Shown one piece after another: positions 9,978 to 21,344 of a stretch of 64,000 nucleotides of DNA. Below the pieces are notes generated by a model, which had not been told where the DNA came from, searched no databases, and was given only the letters and a program-made list of their open reading frames with translations. Every line of letters begins with the position of its first letter. The first letter of the stretch is position 1. Location of the stretch: NCBI GenBank assembly GCA_030549205.1, contig JAUKTV010000001.1, forward strand, positions 372,001 to 436,000. The letters are read 5' to 3'. Made by a program: the position numbers and the translations under genes. Source of the stretch: Apiosordaria backusii (Eukaryota; Ascomycota; Sordariomycetes; Sordariales; Lasiosphaeriaceae).

Positions 9978-11627
9978 ATGTCTTTTTTCCTGGATAGAAA
10001 GCTGTATGTTGAACGCTTCCGACAAGATCTCCCCACGCAAGGTGACGAGTACAACTGCACGCTGCTCAGGTGGCCCGGTGGTGAGCAACCTGGAACTCTT
10101 TTCAGATGATTTTTGATCGCGTCTGTCCTCTAAATTTTCCTTGCAGCAACGACACAAACACTTCACCGGCATGACCTCACCCGAGCGTCCGAGATCGAAG
10201 CTTTCTCTGACGGCCAGCTCAATATTATGTCAGTACCTATTTACCTGGCCTCTCTTGTATATAAGCTCCTATTTTTGGTCGCCCACTCATCGAAAGTGTC
10301 ACGCAGCCTCGCCCCTTTAGATGCCCCTTATCCCGACAGCGTTGCAGGGCTCGAGGCCTTGGTTGAGCGATATGACATCCCAGGCCCCTTTCTCGAAGAA
10401 AGGACGCAAGGGGTTCTGAACTCCTTTGGCTACGTGCCAGAAGGCCCTGGGTCATACTGTCAGTGGTATTCAGTTGGATTCCCGTCCCAGGCTTGCAATC
10501 CTGCTTACAATTACCAAGGCATATGGACACACTTTTTGCTCAAGAATGTTGAAAGAACCGAGACACCCAACACGCTCTTGAGTACCACCAAGCTTTCACG
10601 GCAACCCCTGAGAGCCCGCGTTACCAGCCACTTGAGGCAAATGTTTCTCTGTTCGAAAGCAATATCTCCAAAGTCAGCTCGACAGTTTGAGATGCACCAG
10701 CCACGCATCGCCTATGTCGACACTACTAAAGACGAAGAAGATGGCGAAGCTTATCTGCCAAGTTGGACCTCAAGGTCCTTTTTTCTTCGTGTCTCCGAAC
10801 ATGATGGTAGCAACGCCACAGTCACGCTTGTTTGCTTTGAACCTTCCCCTTTCTTGGAAGAGGAGTTACTGAACTTGCCTCAACGAATTGATTGTAATCA
10901 GATTCTGGCAAATCCCTTCATCCTCCTCGAGATGGTAATGTATGACTTGTACATGCAGCTCGACAGCAATCTCTGGGAACTTCGCGACATTTTCCAGATT
11001 GAGCAAAAGCATTTTGGCTATCTCACTGCCAACCCGACGCTACCTTTGGCAGATATTGACTTTTCGGCTCTTCATCTTCTAGCAGACTACATCATCATGC
11101 TTCGAGAGGGATGTCACGGGTTGTTGACGACTGTCGACGCAATTGTTGATCATTACCAGAAGCACACCACCATCAACGATGTGGTTCTACGGAACAAAAC
11201 ACACGAGGCGTTCAAATACCGCCGCCGTCTTGTTGCTTCTACTTCCGAACGAGCGGCCACGTTTGAGAAGCGGATCAACAACCTGACGACACTCTTCTTC
11301 AACCACATCTCCCAGCAGGACAATGCAATGCTGATGAGAGATAGTTCAAGCGTCAAGGCCATCGCTGTTGTTACGCTTGTCTTTCTACCAGTGACAACAG
11401 TCGCCACTGTCTGTGGATCCCAGTTCTTCTACACGCCCTCGGACGGGGGGATAAAGATGGATCCCACGGCGTGGATCATGTTCGGTCTTTCGGCTATCTT
11501 GAGTTTGGTGTTATTGGGAACGTGGAGGTTCTACACGCAGAGCTTGGAACATAAGTTTGCGAGAGGGAGGAGGAAAGTCATGAATGAAAAGAGGAAACGG
11601 GAAAGAAAGCTGGTGTTTTCTGCATAG
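9978..11627 (+). CDS. CorA-like (Mg2+ transporter-like) membrane protein
   Basis: Exons 9978-10080, 10147-10228 and 10307-11627 encode 501 aa. Intron 1 is GTGAGC...TTGCAG. Intron 2 (GTCAGT...CGCAG) is a multiple of 3 and could also be retained as coding sequence. The start ATG has a good AAAA-ATG context. A long soluble N-terminal domain with helical segments is followed by a coiled region and two C-terminal helices (VKAIAVVTLVFLPVTTVATV and AWIMFGLSAILSLVLLGTW), the architecture of CorA-like proteins. The CorA signature GMN between the helices is missing: the position reads TVCGSQFF. This is common in fungal CorA-like homologues and makes Mg2+ transport uncertain. The C-terminus is highly basic. 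Confidence 0.75.
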
Positions 11628-12056
11628 TAAATTTGGTGGTGTCGATTCGATGTTTTGTTACCCCTGAATGCCACGCGGAGGCGAAGTTACCTATGCTCCG
11701 AAAGAACTTTGGCTATCGCAAACTTGTCTTAGTGGCTTCTTCTTACAAGGCTTCTACTAGGAACACCCCAAGATGGCCAAAATGCTTCTGGGTCCTCGTC
11801 TGAACTCCACCAGTGATGCACCCTGGCACTACGGGTTCGGATCGCTCGAGACTCTTGTTTTGATCCACAGTCATGCGTCCCGAGTCCGTGGGCGCGATTT
11901 GTCAGTGAAACTATTGGATGATGCTGTGGAGCAGAGCCAAACTGATATCATCAGACACTTCCGCTCTCATTATCCCGCGGCCGTCCTCTTTCTCTCGTTT
12001 TTGGCAACGCGTTCTGCTTCGGTAGGTAGCCTTGCAGTTGCTGTAAATTGCCAGCC
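11628..12056. other. Intergenic, presumed 5' region of the WSC gene
   Basis: A 100-codon ORF (11773-12075) overlaps the start of the WSC gene. It has no domain features and is best read as leader or promoter sequence. Confidence 0.5.
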
Positions 12057-13802
12057 ATGGCGTCCATTCGTTTGACCTCATTCGTTTCGACCGTTCTGGT
12101 CTTCACCCCTCTTGCTGTCCGCGGCCATGTTCTTCCTGCGCAATCGAAGGTGACAAACCTGGGCGACTACAAATACCAGGGGTGCTACACCGACAACCGC
12201 GACGACCGAACCCTTACAGGAAAGATTCACTACGATGACTCCATGACTCTCAAAAAGTGTGCCACGGCTTGCAGCAACTACCAATGGTTCGGCGTCACTT
12301 TCGGCTCACAATGCTTCTGCGGTACCAGCCTCGCCGATGCAACCGAGAAGCGTCCAGAAGAAGAGTGCGGCATGAAATGCGCGGGAAGCAAATGTCAGAA
12401 ATGTGGTGACGCCGACCGCATCAACGTGTACTGGACCGGCAAGGATACCGTTGCTGTTGAGCCTCCCCTCGTTGGCGACTTCAAGTATCAGTCCTGCTGG
12501 ACTGATGATAAGGATGACAGGTCCTTGACGGGCGGCAAGCACCAAAGGCCTGATCTGACCGTCGAGGCATGCGCTGAGATATGCAAGGACTTCCGCTATT
12601 TTGGTCTTGAATCTAGCAGCGAGTGCCTTTGTGGAAACGAGCTTGGTGGAGAGGCAGCCCCTGAAGGCCAGTGCAGTCAGCTGTGCCCCGGCAACCCGGA
12701 GCAATGGTGTGGTGGAAGCGAGAGGATGAACGTATATACGAACACCGTTCTTTCTTCGTCTACTACCACTGCTGAAGTCCCTATCTCGACCTCCACAGCC
12801 GAGTCGACAACCGTTACACTGCCCGTCGAAGAAGAAACTACGACTACTGTCGAGCCTCAGCCTACTAGTACAGTAACTCTTCCCGGTGAGGAAGTTCTCG
12901 AAACAACCACCACGGCCGAGCCTGAGTCAACGACTGTCACGCTGCCCCCAGATGACTCGACGCCCACTCCAACCTCTTTCACCACGACCGAAGCGGAGAT
13001 CACGCCAACCCCCACTCCCACCCCCACACCTACAACCGTCTGTGAACTGACACAATCCCTCCTCCCGGTGCCATCTACCTGCTGGGCCGCAGTTCCAACC
13101 GCGTGCAGCCAGATGAGCCGTTTGCCATATCCCGCGGTCACCCAAGTTGCCAGCCAGTGCCTAGGAGCCTTTGTTGTTGCTGCAACCACTCCCACGGCCG
13201 TTGCCGACTGCTTCACGGACATCAAGAACCGCAACTTTGTCGGCTCCAGTGCCTACTCTTGCGTGAGTTCCGCCTCAGTGTACTGCCAGGCCACCAGCGT
13301 CTGCGTCTCTTCCGCAAATCCAACCGCCCCCGCTCCACAGCCAACCAACATCTTGGGAGACGACGGCGGTTTTGAGAATGGTGCCTTGTGGACTCCCAGC
13401 GCCGCCTCCGGAAACGCCATCTCCGTCGAGGTCTCCCGCGAGAGAGTCCGCTCCGGCAACTTCGCTCTCAAGGCCGTCTTTGACAACAGCACTGGCTCCT
13501 CGAAGAACTACGTCAAGACTGTCTCGCTTCTTCCTGGCAGGACTTACGAGGCGTCGTGGTGGTGGTGGAGTGAGAAGGTCGGGACTCACACTGTCTCGAG
13601 GATGATGTTTAACGGGGGAGGGACAAGCTTTGTCAAGGATGCTGGGACGCAATCTGGGCCGGCTGGGCAGTGGGTGAAGGCCACGCATCAGTTCACGGCT
13701 GGCGCGACCGTCGGGAGTGTCACGTTTAGTGTGTATGGGAACAAGGCCGCGGACAGCAATACGTTTTATGTGGATGACATCAGCATTGTTACTATTGATT
13801 AA
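12057..13802 (+). CDS. Secreted protein with two WSC domains and a C-terminal carbohydrate-binding-like module
   Basis: Single exon, 581 aa, starting at ATG 12057 (CAGCC-ATG-GCG). A signal peptide (residues about 1-25, SFVSTVLVFTPLAVRG) is followed by two Cys-rich WSC domains: KYQGCYTDNRDDRTLTG at about 40-125 and KYQSCWTDDKDDRSLTG at about 145-230. The domains are clearly duplicated, each with the usual CFCG/CLCG centre. A Thr/Pro-rich linker (about 235-340) looks O-glycosylated. A further Cys-containing segment follows, then a beta-rich domain starting GDDGGFENG and ending FYVDDISIV, which resembles CBM4/9-type galactose-binding modules. WSC domains bind glycans, so a role at the cell wall or in adhesion or degradation is likely. 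There is no membrane anchor at the C-terminus. Confidence 0.88.
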   Translation: MASIRLTSFVSTVLVFTPLAVRGHVLPAQSKVTNLGDYKYQGCYTDNRDDRTLTGKIHYDDSMTLKKCATACSNYQWFGVTFGSQCFCGTSLADATEKRPEEECGMKCAGSKCQKCGDADRINVYWTGKDTVAVEPPLVGDFKYQSCWTDDKDDRSLTGGKHQRPDLTVEACAEICKDFRYFGLESSSECLCGNELGGEAAPEGQCSQLCPGNPEQWCGGSERMNVYTNTVLSSSTTTAEVPISTSTAESTTVTLPVEEETTTTVEPQPTSTVTLPGEEVLETTTTAEPESTTVTLPPDDSTPTPTSFTTTEAEITPTPTPTPTPTTVCELTQSLLPVPSTCWAAVPTACSQMSRLPYPAVTQVASQCLGAFVVAATTPTAVADCFTDIKNRNFVGSSAYSCVSSASVYCQATSVCVSSANPTAPAPQPTNILGDDGGFENGALWTPSAASGNAISVEVSRERVRSGNFALKAVFDNSTGSSKNYVKTVSLLPGRTYEASWWWWSEKVGTHTVSRMMFNGGGTSFVKDAGTQSGPAGQWVKATHQFTAGATVGSVTFSVYGNKAADSNTFYVDDISIVTID

Positions 13803-14457
13803 TTGTAGGTAGACAATTATCTAGGTACGTATCTATTTAGCATGCGACATATCTCATGCGTCTTCTGCCACTTCGGCCTGAGTTCAGAGCGGTGAACACA
13901 TATGTTTTGTACTTGTTTCTCCTCAGTAGACCGAAACGCCGCACAGCTTCATCGTAATTCTGACTCGACCTTACCTCGTCGCCCCACGCAATCGATGAAA
14001 CATGTTTCGAATCTCACCAGGAAAGTCGAGAAATGCCGGAGCGTTCGACAAAGATGGTTTTCTCAAGGGTTGAGCGAGGGCTGGCATGATGAAGGTCTCG
14101 GAAGGGGAGGATAGTGTCTTGAAAAGTCTCTTGTCAAAAGCGGAAAGTTGAGAGAGAAGGAGAAATAAAATACCCGGCCTGGCAATAAATAAGGTGTCGT
14201 GTGGTCCACCCACATGTTAAAGTTAGGTACCGCCACAAACGCCTTTGTCCAGTCATATGGCAGTGGCAGCAGTGGTTATGTTGAAATAAAATGTGCAAAA
14301 TTCACCCAGCCACTACCGAGGTACCTATAGTTTGTGTTGGGCGCCAGTCCCTATCTACCTAGCCCTCAATATCGATGTAAACAATGATCCGCCCTGAGCA
14401 CTCAACTGATGAGGTTTGCTCAAGGGGTAGGCACCTACTGCGCTTCAACACCCAAGC
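13803..14457. other. Convergent 3' spacer, nothing recognised
   Basis: This is the downstream sequence of two convergent genes. Short ORFs only. Confidence 0.5.
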
Positions 14458-14934
14458 TCACATTTGAAGCTTCCAATAAACCCTTTCAAACATTAAACTC
14501 TTCATGAACCAATCGTCACCTCTCTTTACCCAAACCTCGTGATAATACCCCCCGCCTGTCCCATGAATCCCCTTTGTCTCATTCCTGTCCCCGACCTGGT
14601 AAATCGCGCTCCACACTGCCTTAACCTCTTTCTCCGAGCCTTCCCCGTCGACAAAGTATAGCTCTCCCGGTCCTACAGAGTGGATGCACTGCAGGTCCTT
14701 GTTCCGCGCCCTAAAATAATCCAGAAAAGCGTCCCGATGGGGAAAAGAGAGGTCCTGGCCCCCCTCAGACATGGGAATATCCGGGGTGAGAGCCTCGACA
14801 AATGTGAAGGTGGCTTCAGGAAGGGCGAACTCGGAAAACAGATGCCATTGTTTGGCATCTGCGTATCGGCAGTAGACAGCCTTTTTGCGCCGGATGAGCT
14901 CGGCAACTTCGTAGGGGACGATGTCAGTGGGCAT
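14458..14934 (-). CDS. SnoaL-like (NTF2-fold) protein
   Basis: A single-exon gene of 158 aa. The ATG at 14934 has an ATCAAA-ATG context; an in-frame extension to 15135 is less protein-like and was left out. Features fit the SnoaL-like cone fold: an N-terminal helix with RRKKAVYCRYADAKQW, a repeated beta pattern ending in HEVWVKRGDDWFMKSLMFER, and about 150 residues in total. Family members include dehydratases, hydrolases and isomerases as well as many proteins without known activity, so no substrate can be named. Confidence 0.7.
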   Translation of the reverse strand: MPTDIVPYEVAELIRRKKAVYCRYADAKQWHLFSEFALPEATFTFVEALTPDIPMSEGGQDLSFPHRDAFLDYFRARNKDLQCIHSVGPGELYFVDGEGSEKEVKAVWSAIYQVGDRNETKGIHGTGGGYYHEVWVKRGDDWFMKSLMFERVYWKLQM

Positions 14935-16032
14935 TTTGATGTTAGGGTGTAATTTCTTTCCTCCTATATCTGTTTGGTCTGAGAAAAGGAAGATGATTGC
15001 GAGTCCGGACAGGCCACAAGATGGCGGGTGGCCAGCACTCAAGTACATTTGACACCTCTCGGACTTAAACGTCGGGTCTTGCAATCGTCTCTCAACCCCG
15101 CTTCGTGATGGAAGGGTGCCACAAGTCGAGCACATTGTTCAATAGAGCACGCATCATTGGGGAGAAAAAAGCCGAGATCTTCAATTGATTTTCCCTCTTC
15201 GGACTATTGCATAATGCCTTTTCGTACTGCGGCCGGGACATATTGTCAATAAGAATGCTTCCCCTGAGTAACTTGTGTCTTACCTCACAGCCCATGTCGT
15301 GTACTCGGCCTTATTGCTCGAGGTACTCCACTTAGATATTCTTTCCACCTTTTGATACTATCAACGACCAGGCGTCTAACAGGTAACTTCATCGGTCCAT
15401 CTTTCTCACTCAGAATCTTGGGAGTAAGAGCAAATGTCTTCATGTTGGGATATTTGAGGTACCTAGGTAGGTAGGTAGACGCTATTGAGGTGATAGAAGT
15501 CTTTCGGGTTTTATCTAGCATTCTTCAGTGCTGATTTATTATCAGAGTTTGATATGTAATTGTTCTGCGGTTGGAAATAGATTCAATTCGTGAGAAGGCT
15601 CGCAGAACACTGGAAAGTCTGAGAAAAAGCCACAACACTGTGCACAGGGCAAACCGCGAAAAAAGACTGGCCCGCGGGCTGCAGCCAGGAGATCACAGAT
15701 GGTATCATTGGCCACCAGTTTGTGAGGCTCTGCAGAGCCTAGCTCGTTAATTTTATTTGCAGTCTGCATTACCTTGGCTTTGTGCAACTCATTTATTTAC
15801 TAGCGATTCATAGGCCATCAAGAGAAAGCTGTTTCAGGCGTCTCTCTTGGCAACCATACCTCTTCTCATGGGCTACATATCCGCCCCCCTGGATGTGAAA
15901 CAGCACCTCAGTTTCCTGAGAGATATAGCTCCTTGTTGCTCTTGCATAGCGGCTTTTACCCTCAACTTCACCTCTCTTCTTCAGTCTTCTTCAACACACA
16001 ACTCGGTATTGTACTACCCCTTGGGCCCGACA
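14935..16032. other. Divergent intergenic region
   Basis: It contains a TAGGTAGGTAGG run near 15464-15477. No gene or RNA was recognised. In-frame codons just upstream of 16033 could extend the Kelch gene but lack a better start. Confidence 0.5.
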
Positions 16033-18045
16033 ATGCTCATCCATACGAACAAGGCATTGCTGTGCCATGCGGTTTCTACCTTCCTTGTACTCTACCGATG
16101 TTTTGTCAAGGCTGAGATATCAAATACTCCTTCGACAGAAAACTTTGTTAGAAGATCCGGAGTGACAGGTAAGTTGATGTGTGGTTGGGCATGCACCACA
16201 ATTCCTATTCCGAAACTTGCATCCAGCAGTAATCTGAATTGCCCAAACGCTTAGCTACCCTACTTGGGAATTACCTTTACATCGATGGAGGCAAAGTATC
16301 GCAGCTGGATGACGGTAAAATACCACCGGAGGGGAGACACCTGGTCAATAAAACAATTTCTATCGACATGTCCCGACCGTGGAAAAGCGAATCGGTCACG
16401 CTGCGAGAGATTCCCAGGCTCAGTGAAGGCGTACAATGTAGAACTAGAGGGGCGCTTTGGGCTAACACAGAGAAGGGCGAGTTTTACATCTGGGGGGGTT
16501 ACCTGCCAGAGACGCTCGATGGCACCATTGACAAGCACATCTGGAAATTTACCGCCGACGGTCAGGGCGGCGGCAACTGGTCTCAAGAAACCCCACTGAA
16601 TGGCGAAAGACTTCCGGATTTGCAACAAACAAAAGATAGCGCCGTTATGGTAGCCCATGACAAGGGTTTTGTGTTGGGAGGTGTTGGGACATGGGCGTAC
16701 CCTGACATTGACGCCGGTCCGGGTATGGTGACCTATGACTTCAAGTCCAGGGTGGTAGAAAATGGAACCGGCCCTGCATTCACCATCTTGGATCAGCCAG
16801 CCTCACTTACTGCAGCAAGTTTGCAGTTCATACCGGGATATAACAAGCCACATGGGCCAGGATTGGTTCTTGGGGGCCATGCACTTGTTACTGTCGATGG
16901 CACAACTAAGATCGAGCAATCGCACCCACTGGACTTGCGCAATTTAACCTTCTTCGATCCGGTAACCAACGAACAATACTGGCAGTTGTCGACGGGAGAT
17001 ATACCTCCGTCTCCCAGATCACGCTTTTGCCTCGCCGGACCCTTCCGTACACCTGAGGGAAATTATGACTTGTGAGTCAGCAGTTAAGGCTGTCTCATTC
17101 TCTCAGTTTTGTTTCCTCTTCATAGCTAACATGTAAAACAACCCAGGTTTATATTTGGTGGCGAAAGCAAACCAACGAACACGCGGTATGATGATGCCTA
17201 TGTACTCAGCCTCCCTGGCTTCGTCTGGACCAAGGTCCCATCCCCAGCCCCAGGAGGCCCGCGAGCCTACCATTCGTGTGTGGCTGTCGGCAAAAACCAA
17301 GTACTCAGCGTGGGAGGGACGCTTGGTGTGAACTTTGACGTTGATTGGAAATCTCCTGACCCTGTCCCTCAGGGCTTGCTGTTGTTCAACATGACATCTC
17401 TAAGATGGCAACTGGAATACATGGTTGAGGGGGATAATGTTCCGGGATACGAGCGCGCTGCCATCATCAGGGACTGGTACCAAAACGGGTGAGTCGAGTC
17501 ACAACAGCGCTTATGACATTCAGAAGTTTATGAACTGACGATAGATGTTAAGATCACTGGAAAGAGTTCAGTGGTCATCAGAAAAGGCTCAGAGGATGTT
17601 TGGAGGCTCAAGGGTAGCCGGAAACAACACACCGCCAACCTCATCACCCATTCCCTTGGCAGCAATAGTGGGTGGCGTTTGCTGGGGGGTTGCGGTGGTT
17701 GTTTTTGTTGCTGCACTTATCTGGTTTATTTTCTGCTCCAGACGCAAACGGAAGCCAGAAGTAAAGGACGCAGACACACGGCCAACGAGTCAAACTAAAT
17801 GCATAGATACAAAGGGCGATGGATATTATGTGTATGGAATCCCGGGCGAGTTACAAGGTACCACTTCACGCGATGGTTCACGTAACTCACCCGCACAAGA
17901 GCTTGACTCAGGCCATCAGTACCCTGAGCTGATGGCCCATGGTAGTGTGTGGAGATATGAGATGCAAACAGCTGCACCAGGAACCGATGAGAATGTGGAA
18001 ATCCGAATCTCTAGGATTGTTAGTATGAACCGCTGCCTCCGGTGA
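16033..18045 (+). CDS. Kelch/galactose-oxidase-type propeller, single-pass membrane protein
   Basis: Exons 16033-16168, 16255-17071, 17147-17488 and 17553-18045 encode 595 aa. The first intron starts GTAAGT, and the others start GTGAGT. The last acceptor was placed at TTAAG (17552) because the earlier TAG acceptor would run into a stop. The start was chosen at the ATG that opens a signal peptide (ALLCHAVSTFLVLYRCFVKA). Kelch-like strands are seen throughout (NYLYIDGG, YIWGGYLP, GFVLGGVG, LFIFGGES, QVLSVGG). A membrane helix (AIVGGVCWGVAVVVFVAALI) follows at about residue 455, with an RRKRK stop-transfer and a cytosolic tail of about 110 aa. This architecture is common in ascomycetes. The extracellular propeller probably binds a partner or glycan; catalytic galactose oxidase residues were not identified. 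Confidence 0.85.
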
Positions 18046-18180
18046 AGTCTTGAAAGCCATTACAGACGATAGACAAGGCCGAAAATAGGACCATGGCGCA
18101 GTTGTATTATAGCATTATGTCTGATCAAGCTAAGTTATCGCCAAATCACCCTTGAATCGCCACTGAATTATCACCAATGT

Positions 18181-19929
18181 CTAACTCATTCCTGTAAAAG
18201 CCCAAGGATTCACCCCCCTCCTCTCAAACCTCATCTCCCCAATTTCATAATCCTCGTTCCCCTCACCATCACCGCCCCCTCCTTTAACAACCCTCACCCC
18301 AACGCTGCCACACTCATCCACAGTCCCATTGCCGCCACCTAACGCCAATTGCATCCCACAGCCAACCCACCCCCTCACCTCACCAACATCCCTCCCGTTC
18401 TCCATCCCGCCACAACTCAGCCCTCCATCTTTGGTACACCCCAGAGCAACATAATCATCCCCCCAAACGTCCATCATTTCCTTACTCACCATCCACACCT
18501 CCCCCCTCTGCCCCTCCTTGACCCCAACAGCAGCCACATACGGCCTTTGCTCCTCTGTTTCATCGACCAACCCGGGAATACAGAGATATCCCCCGGCTTC
18601 GACGCTGAAACGGCTCGCTTGGGAAGGGAGGGAACTGAATAACAGCGCCCGGGCGGAGAGGTGAACGAACCAGTTATCGAAGGGTGTCGAAGGAGATGAG
18701 ATTTGGAGGGAGAAGGGCGCGGATGATTCACCGCACGAGGTTGGGAAGGTTGGGGTAGGGGTCGGAAGGGATGATGTGGTGGTTGTGTTAACCCAGCGGA
18801 CGGTAGTGTTGGCAAAGTTGAAAGTGGTGTTGGCTGTGAATAGGCGTGGGCCGGTGGTTGATGCCGCTGTGGTGGTGGCGGCTCTGGTGGTGTTGAGCCA
18901 CAGGGGGCGAGAGGAGGTGATGTTTGATGGTTGGGAGAGTCCAGTTCCGGTTGCGGTTCCTGTGATGAGGGCGACCTTGTGGGCTTGGAGGGAGGTGTTG
19001 GTGCGGGAAAAGAAGCTGGGGGCGGTAATGTTGAGACGCCAGAATGGGAGGCGAAAGCCTTGGGAGGGTTTGGAGGTCGCTGTCGTGTTGAGATAGCGGC
19101 CGGTAGTGGTATTATATGGAAGGGAAAAGCCTGCAGATACGCTGTTCTTCGGGGCTGTGGTCACGGTGATCAGAGTTGTAGTGTTCATTACATACACCAC
19201 TGGGCTCTTGCCTGGGTTTGTTGATGAGACGGTGGTGTTCAAAAAGCGGCCTGTTGGCGAGATGCCGTTCGTATTTGGGCTTGTTCCAGTCAGACGATTT
19301 TGTGCTTGGGCTGTTCCCCTCGATTGGCTCGCTGTTATTAATGAAGACTTGGGTGTTTCAGAAGCCCGAGAAGTCGATCGGTTACTCCTTGAAGAGGTGG
19401 ACAGTTCCGGCGAGGCTGTCGTACGGGTTACGGTCAAGGTAGTAGTCGATGACCTGATGGTTGATGTGGTGGTCGCCCGTGTGATGCTGACACAGGAACA
19501 TGACGACGAAAAGTCGGCGATCGATGAGCAGAGAACTGTCGGGGCTGCACTTGAGGTCAAGTTGGATAGAGACCCATCCTTGGTGTACTTGCCCCTCCAC
19601 AATTTTTCATATCTGTTATCGGTTGCAAGTGTGGCGTTTTTGGGCGAAGTCGTCGCGTTATAGGACTTTGTTGTTGTGACGGTGCCAGGCAGAGCGCTGG
19701 TTAAAGTGCTAGTCACAGTTCTTCGACAGACCTTGAATTAGTAATTGTCGTCGATGAGCATCGGGATACTAGGGAACGCATACCGTCCTGCGACTTTAGT
19801 GGTGATTCGGGAGGTGGAAATGCAATTTGATGGAAAACTGGTTCGAGTCGAGTTGTCTGTCGCTGCAAATTCACCGATCACATCCGAGCAGCAAAACCCA
19901 ACCCAAAGATAGAACGAGACAAGTCGCAT
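18181..19929 (-). CDS. Ser/Thr-rich secreted or cell-wall protein
   Basis: Two exons (19929-19784 and 19720-18181) encode 561 aa. The intron starts GTATGC and has a TACTAAT-like branch. The start ATG opens a signal peptide (MRLVSFYLWVGFCC). The middle (about residues 50-350) is extremely Ser/Thr-rich with many N-glycosylation sequons, several inside a recurring (Y/F/W)LNTT or WVNTT motif. The C-terminal 170 residues are more ordered, with Cys pairs (GESSAPF, YLCIPG, CTKDGGLSCGG, WVGCGMQ) and beta-like pattern. It resembles adhesin or mannoprotein designs but no named domain was recognised. The high-GC coding sequence produces long open frames on the opposite strand, which were ignored. Confidence 0.72.
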
Positions 19930-20566
19930 GTCTGCTATTTTTCGGCGCTCAGTCTTGCATTCTTGCGATGTTCCTTCGCCGACAAGACTGGAACTGAAGC
20001 GAGATTCCCCCGCCAGACGCGAGTTGTGCGCGCAGGACATTTTAAATGGCATCCAGGGAGCAACACCTTGTTTTCAACAATTCCATGTTTCTGTGTCCAA
20101 GAAACCGGTTCTATGACGGCAGTTGATAGTTTTTGGTTTCCTTGAGATTATGTTCCCTTGTTCTTAGTTGGCGACTTATACCCGGCGTCCAATGGAGCCC
20201 CTGAATGCCCCTGACAGGTGCCGATCATTACCCCATTTCCATCAGACACACCAAACTGACATCTTGGAGCCCGGTCGAGGTTCGACCTCCTTCAAAGCAA
20301 GAAATCCTTCAATGCCAAAGAAACTGACCCAAACACCATCATTCATAGTGGGTTTAACCCGCTGCAGCATTCGGTCAACTCGGTCTTGACCTGGACTTTT
20401 CACTGCACCGCCGTCTGTCTACAGGTGCCTTGTAAAAAGGGTGTTGAACACGAGAAGTAAATGCGTCACCATCATGAAAGGACAAAGTCAGCCCTCTTAA
20501 CATAGCACCAAAATCTGCAATAATTTCCATCAGCCAATCACTACGACAGAGGTTAACCTTTGCAAG
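19930..20566. other. Intergenic, upstream of tRNA-Asp
   Basis: No additional gene recognised. Confidence 0.5.
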
Positions 20567-20648
20567 TCTTCCGTAGTATAGTGGTCAGTATGTGAGCTTG
20601 TCATTAGCCGACATCGCTCGAGACCCGGGTTCAATTCCCGGCGGGAGA
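20567..20648 (+). tRNA. tRNA-Asp (GTC) with an 11-nt intron
   Basis: The 82-nt gene folds as a tRNA. The acceptor stem is TCTTCCG with CGGGAGA (one T-G pair), the anticodon stem TGAGC with GCTCG, and the T stem CCGGG with CCCGG around TTCAATT. The anticodon loop TTGTCA carries GTC and is followed directly, at the canonical 37/38 site, by an 11-nt intron TTAGCCGACAT. Box A-like GTATAGTGGTCAGT and box B GGTTCAATTCC are present. T-runs downstream (20655 and 20664) can end Pol III transcription. An identical copy lies at 26535-26616 on the other strand. Confidence 0.93.
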
Positions 20649-21344
20649 GATCATCTTTTGCAACTTTTTTCCATTCCAACTCGGGAGGGAAAGGGCGTTT
20701 GGTTTGGTATTGATGGATTCAGTTGTGTTAAGATGTATCTCATCTTGAAGCCCAATTCACGCATGTCAATCCTCTCCAGCCGCCAACCTAAAAAACCGTT
20801 TTTTAAATTTGTGATGCGCCGTTTCGATTCTTCTTTTGTTCTAGGCCCCGAGATAGGGCCCGCTTTGGCCACGGCCCGGTTGTCACAAGCTTCAGTTGTT
20901 CTCGAAGCATTGAACAGCTCGTCCCCATTTTCCAATCGGAAGACGGCGAATGGCGCAAGGTGACTTCGGCATCCAGGCAGATGTGCGCCATGGTCCGGCG
21001 GGTGCAACGTCTTGACCTGCTGGATAAGTCAACGCGACCGCGCTTCACCGTCCTCCTTCCTGTTGCGGACTGAGGGGCCTTCTCGTCGGTGAAGCTCTCC
21101 ATCGCCAAGGTATGTACCATAGTGCCGATTTCGTGACAGTCCCCCTTCTCGATGCCAAATGATCAAGACAGGTAAACCTTGCCACTGTTGACCGAATAAA
21201 ATCCAGAATTTTTCCATTCTGTTCTTTTGTTCTCACTCACCCAGTTTTACTTAGCATATTACTGCACACGCCTGATCCTTTCAACCCTCAGTGACCCCGC
21301 AAATACAAGGCCAAAACTTTACCCCGCCACCGCTGTCACCAACC
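20649..21344. other. Intergenic, promoter side of the oxygenase gene
   Basis: ORFs on both strands (20651-21236) have no recognisable features and conflict with one another. Nothing further was supported. Confidence 0.5.

Noticed and set aside
11773..12075. 100-aa ORF upstream of the WSC gene
   Set aside because: It overlaps the signal-peptide start of the WSC gene in another frame and has no domain or splice support.
18776..19663. Long plus-strand ORFs opposite the Ser/Thr-rich gene
   Set aside because: They are antisense shadows created by ACC/ACT/GTT-rich codons of the real gene and contain improbable Val-rich sequence.
20592..20963. ORF starting inside tRNA-Asp
   Set aside because: It overlaps a clear tRNA gene and its translation shows no features.
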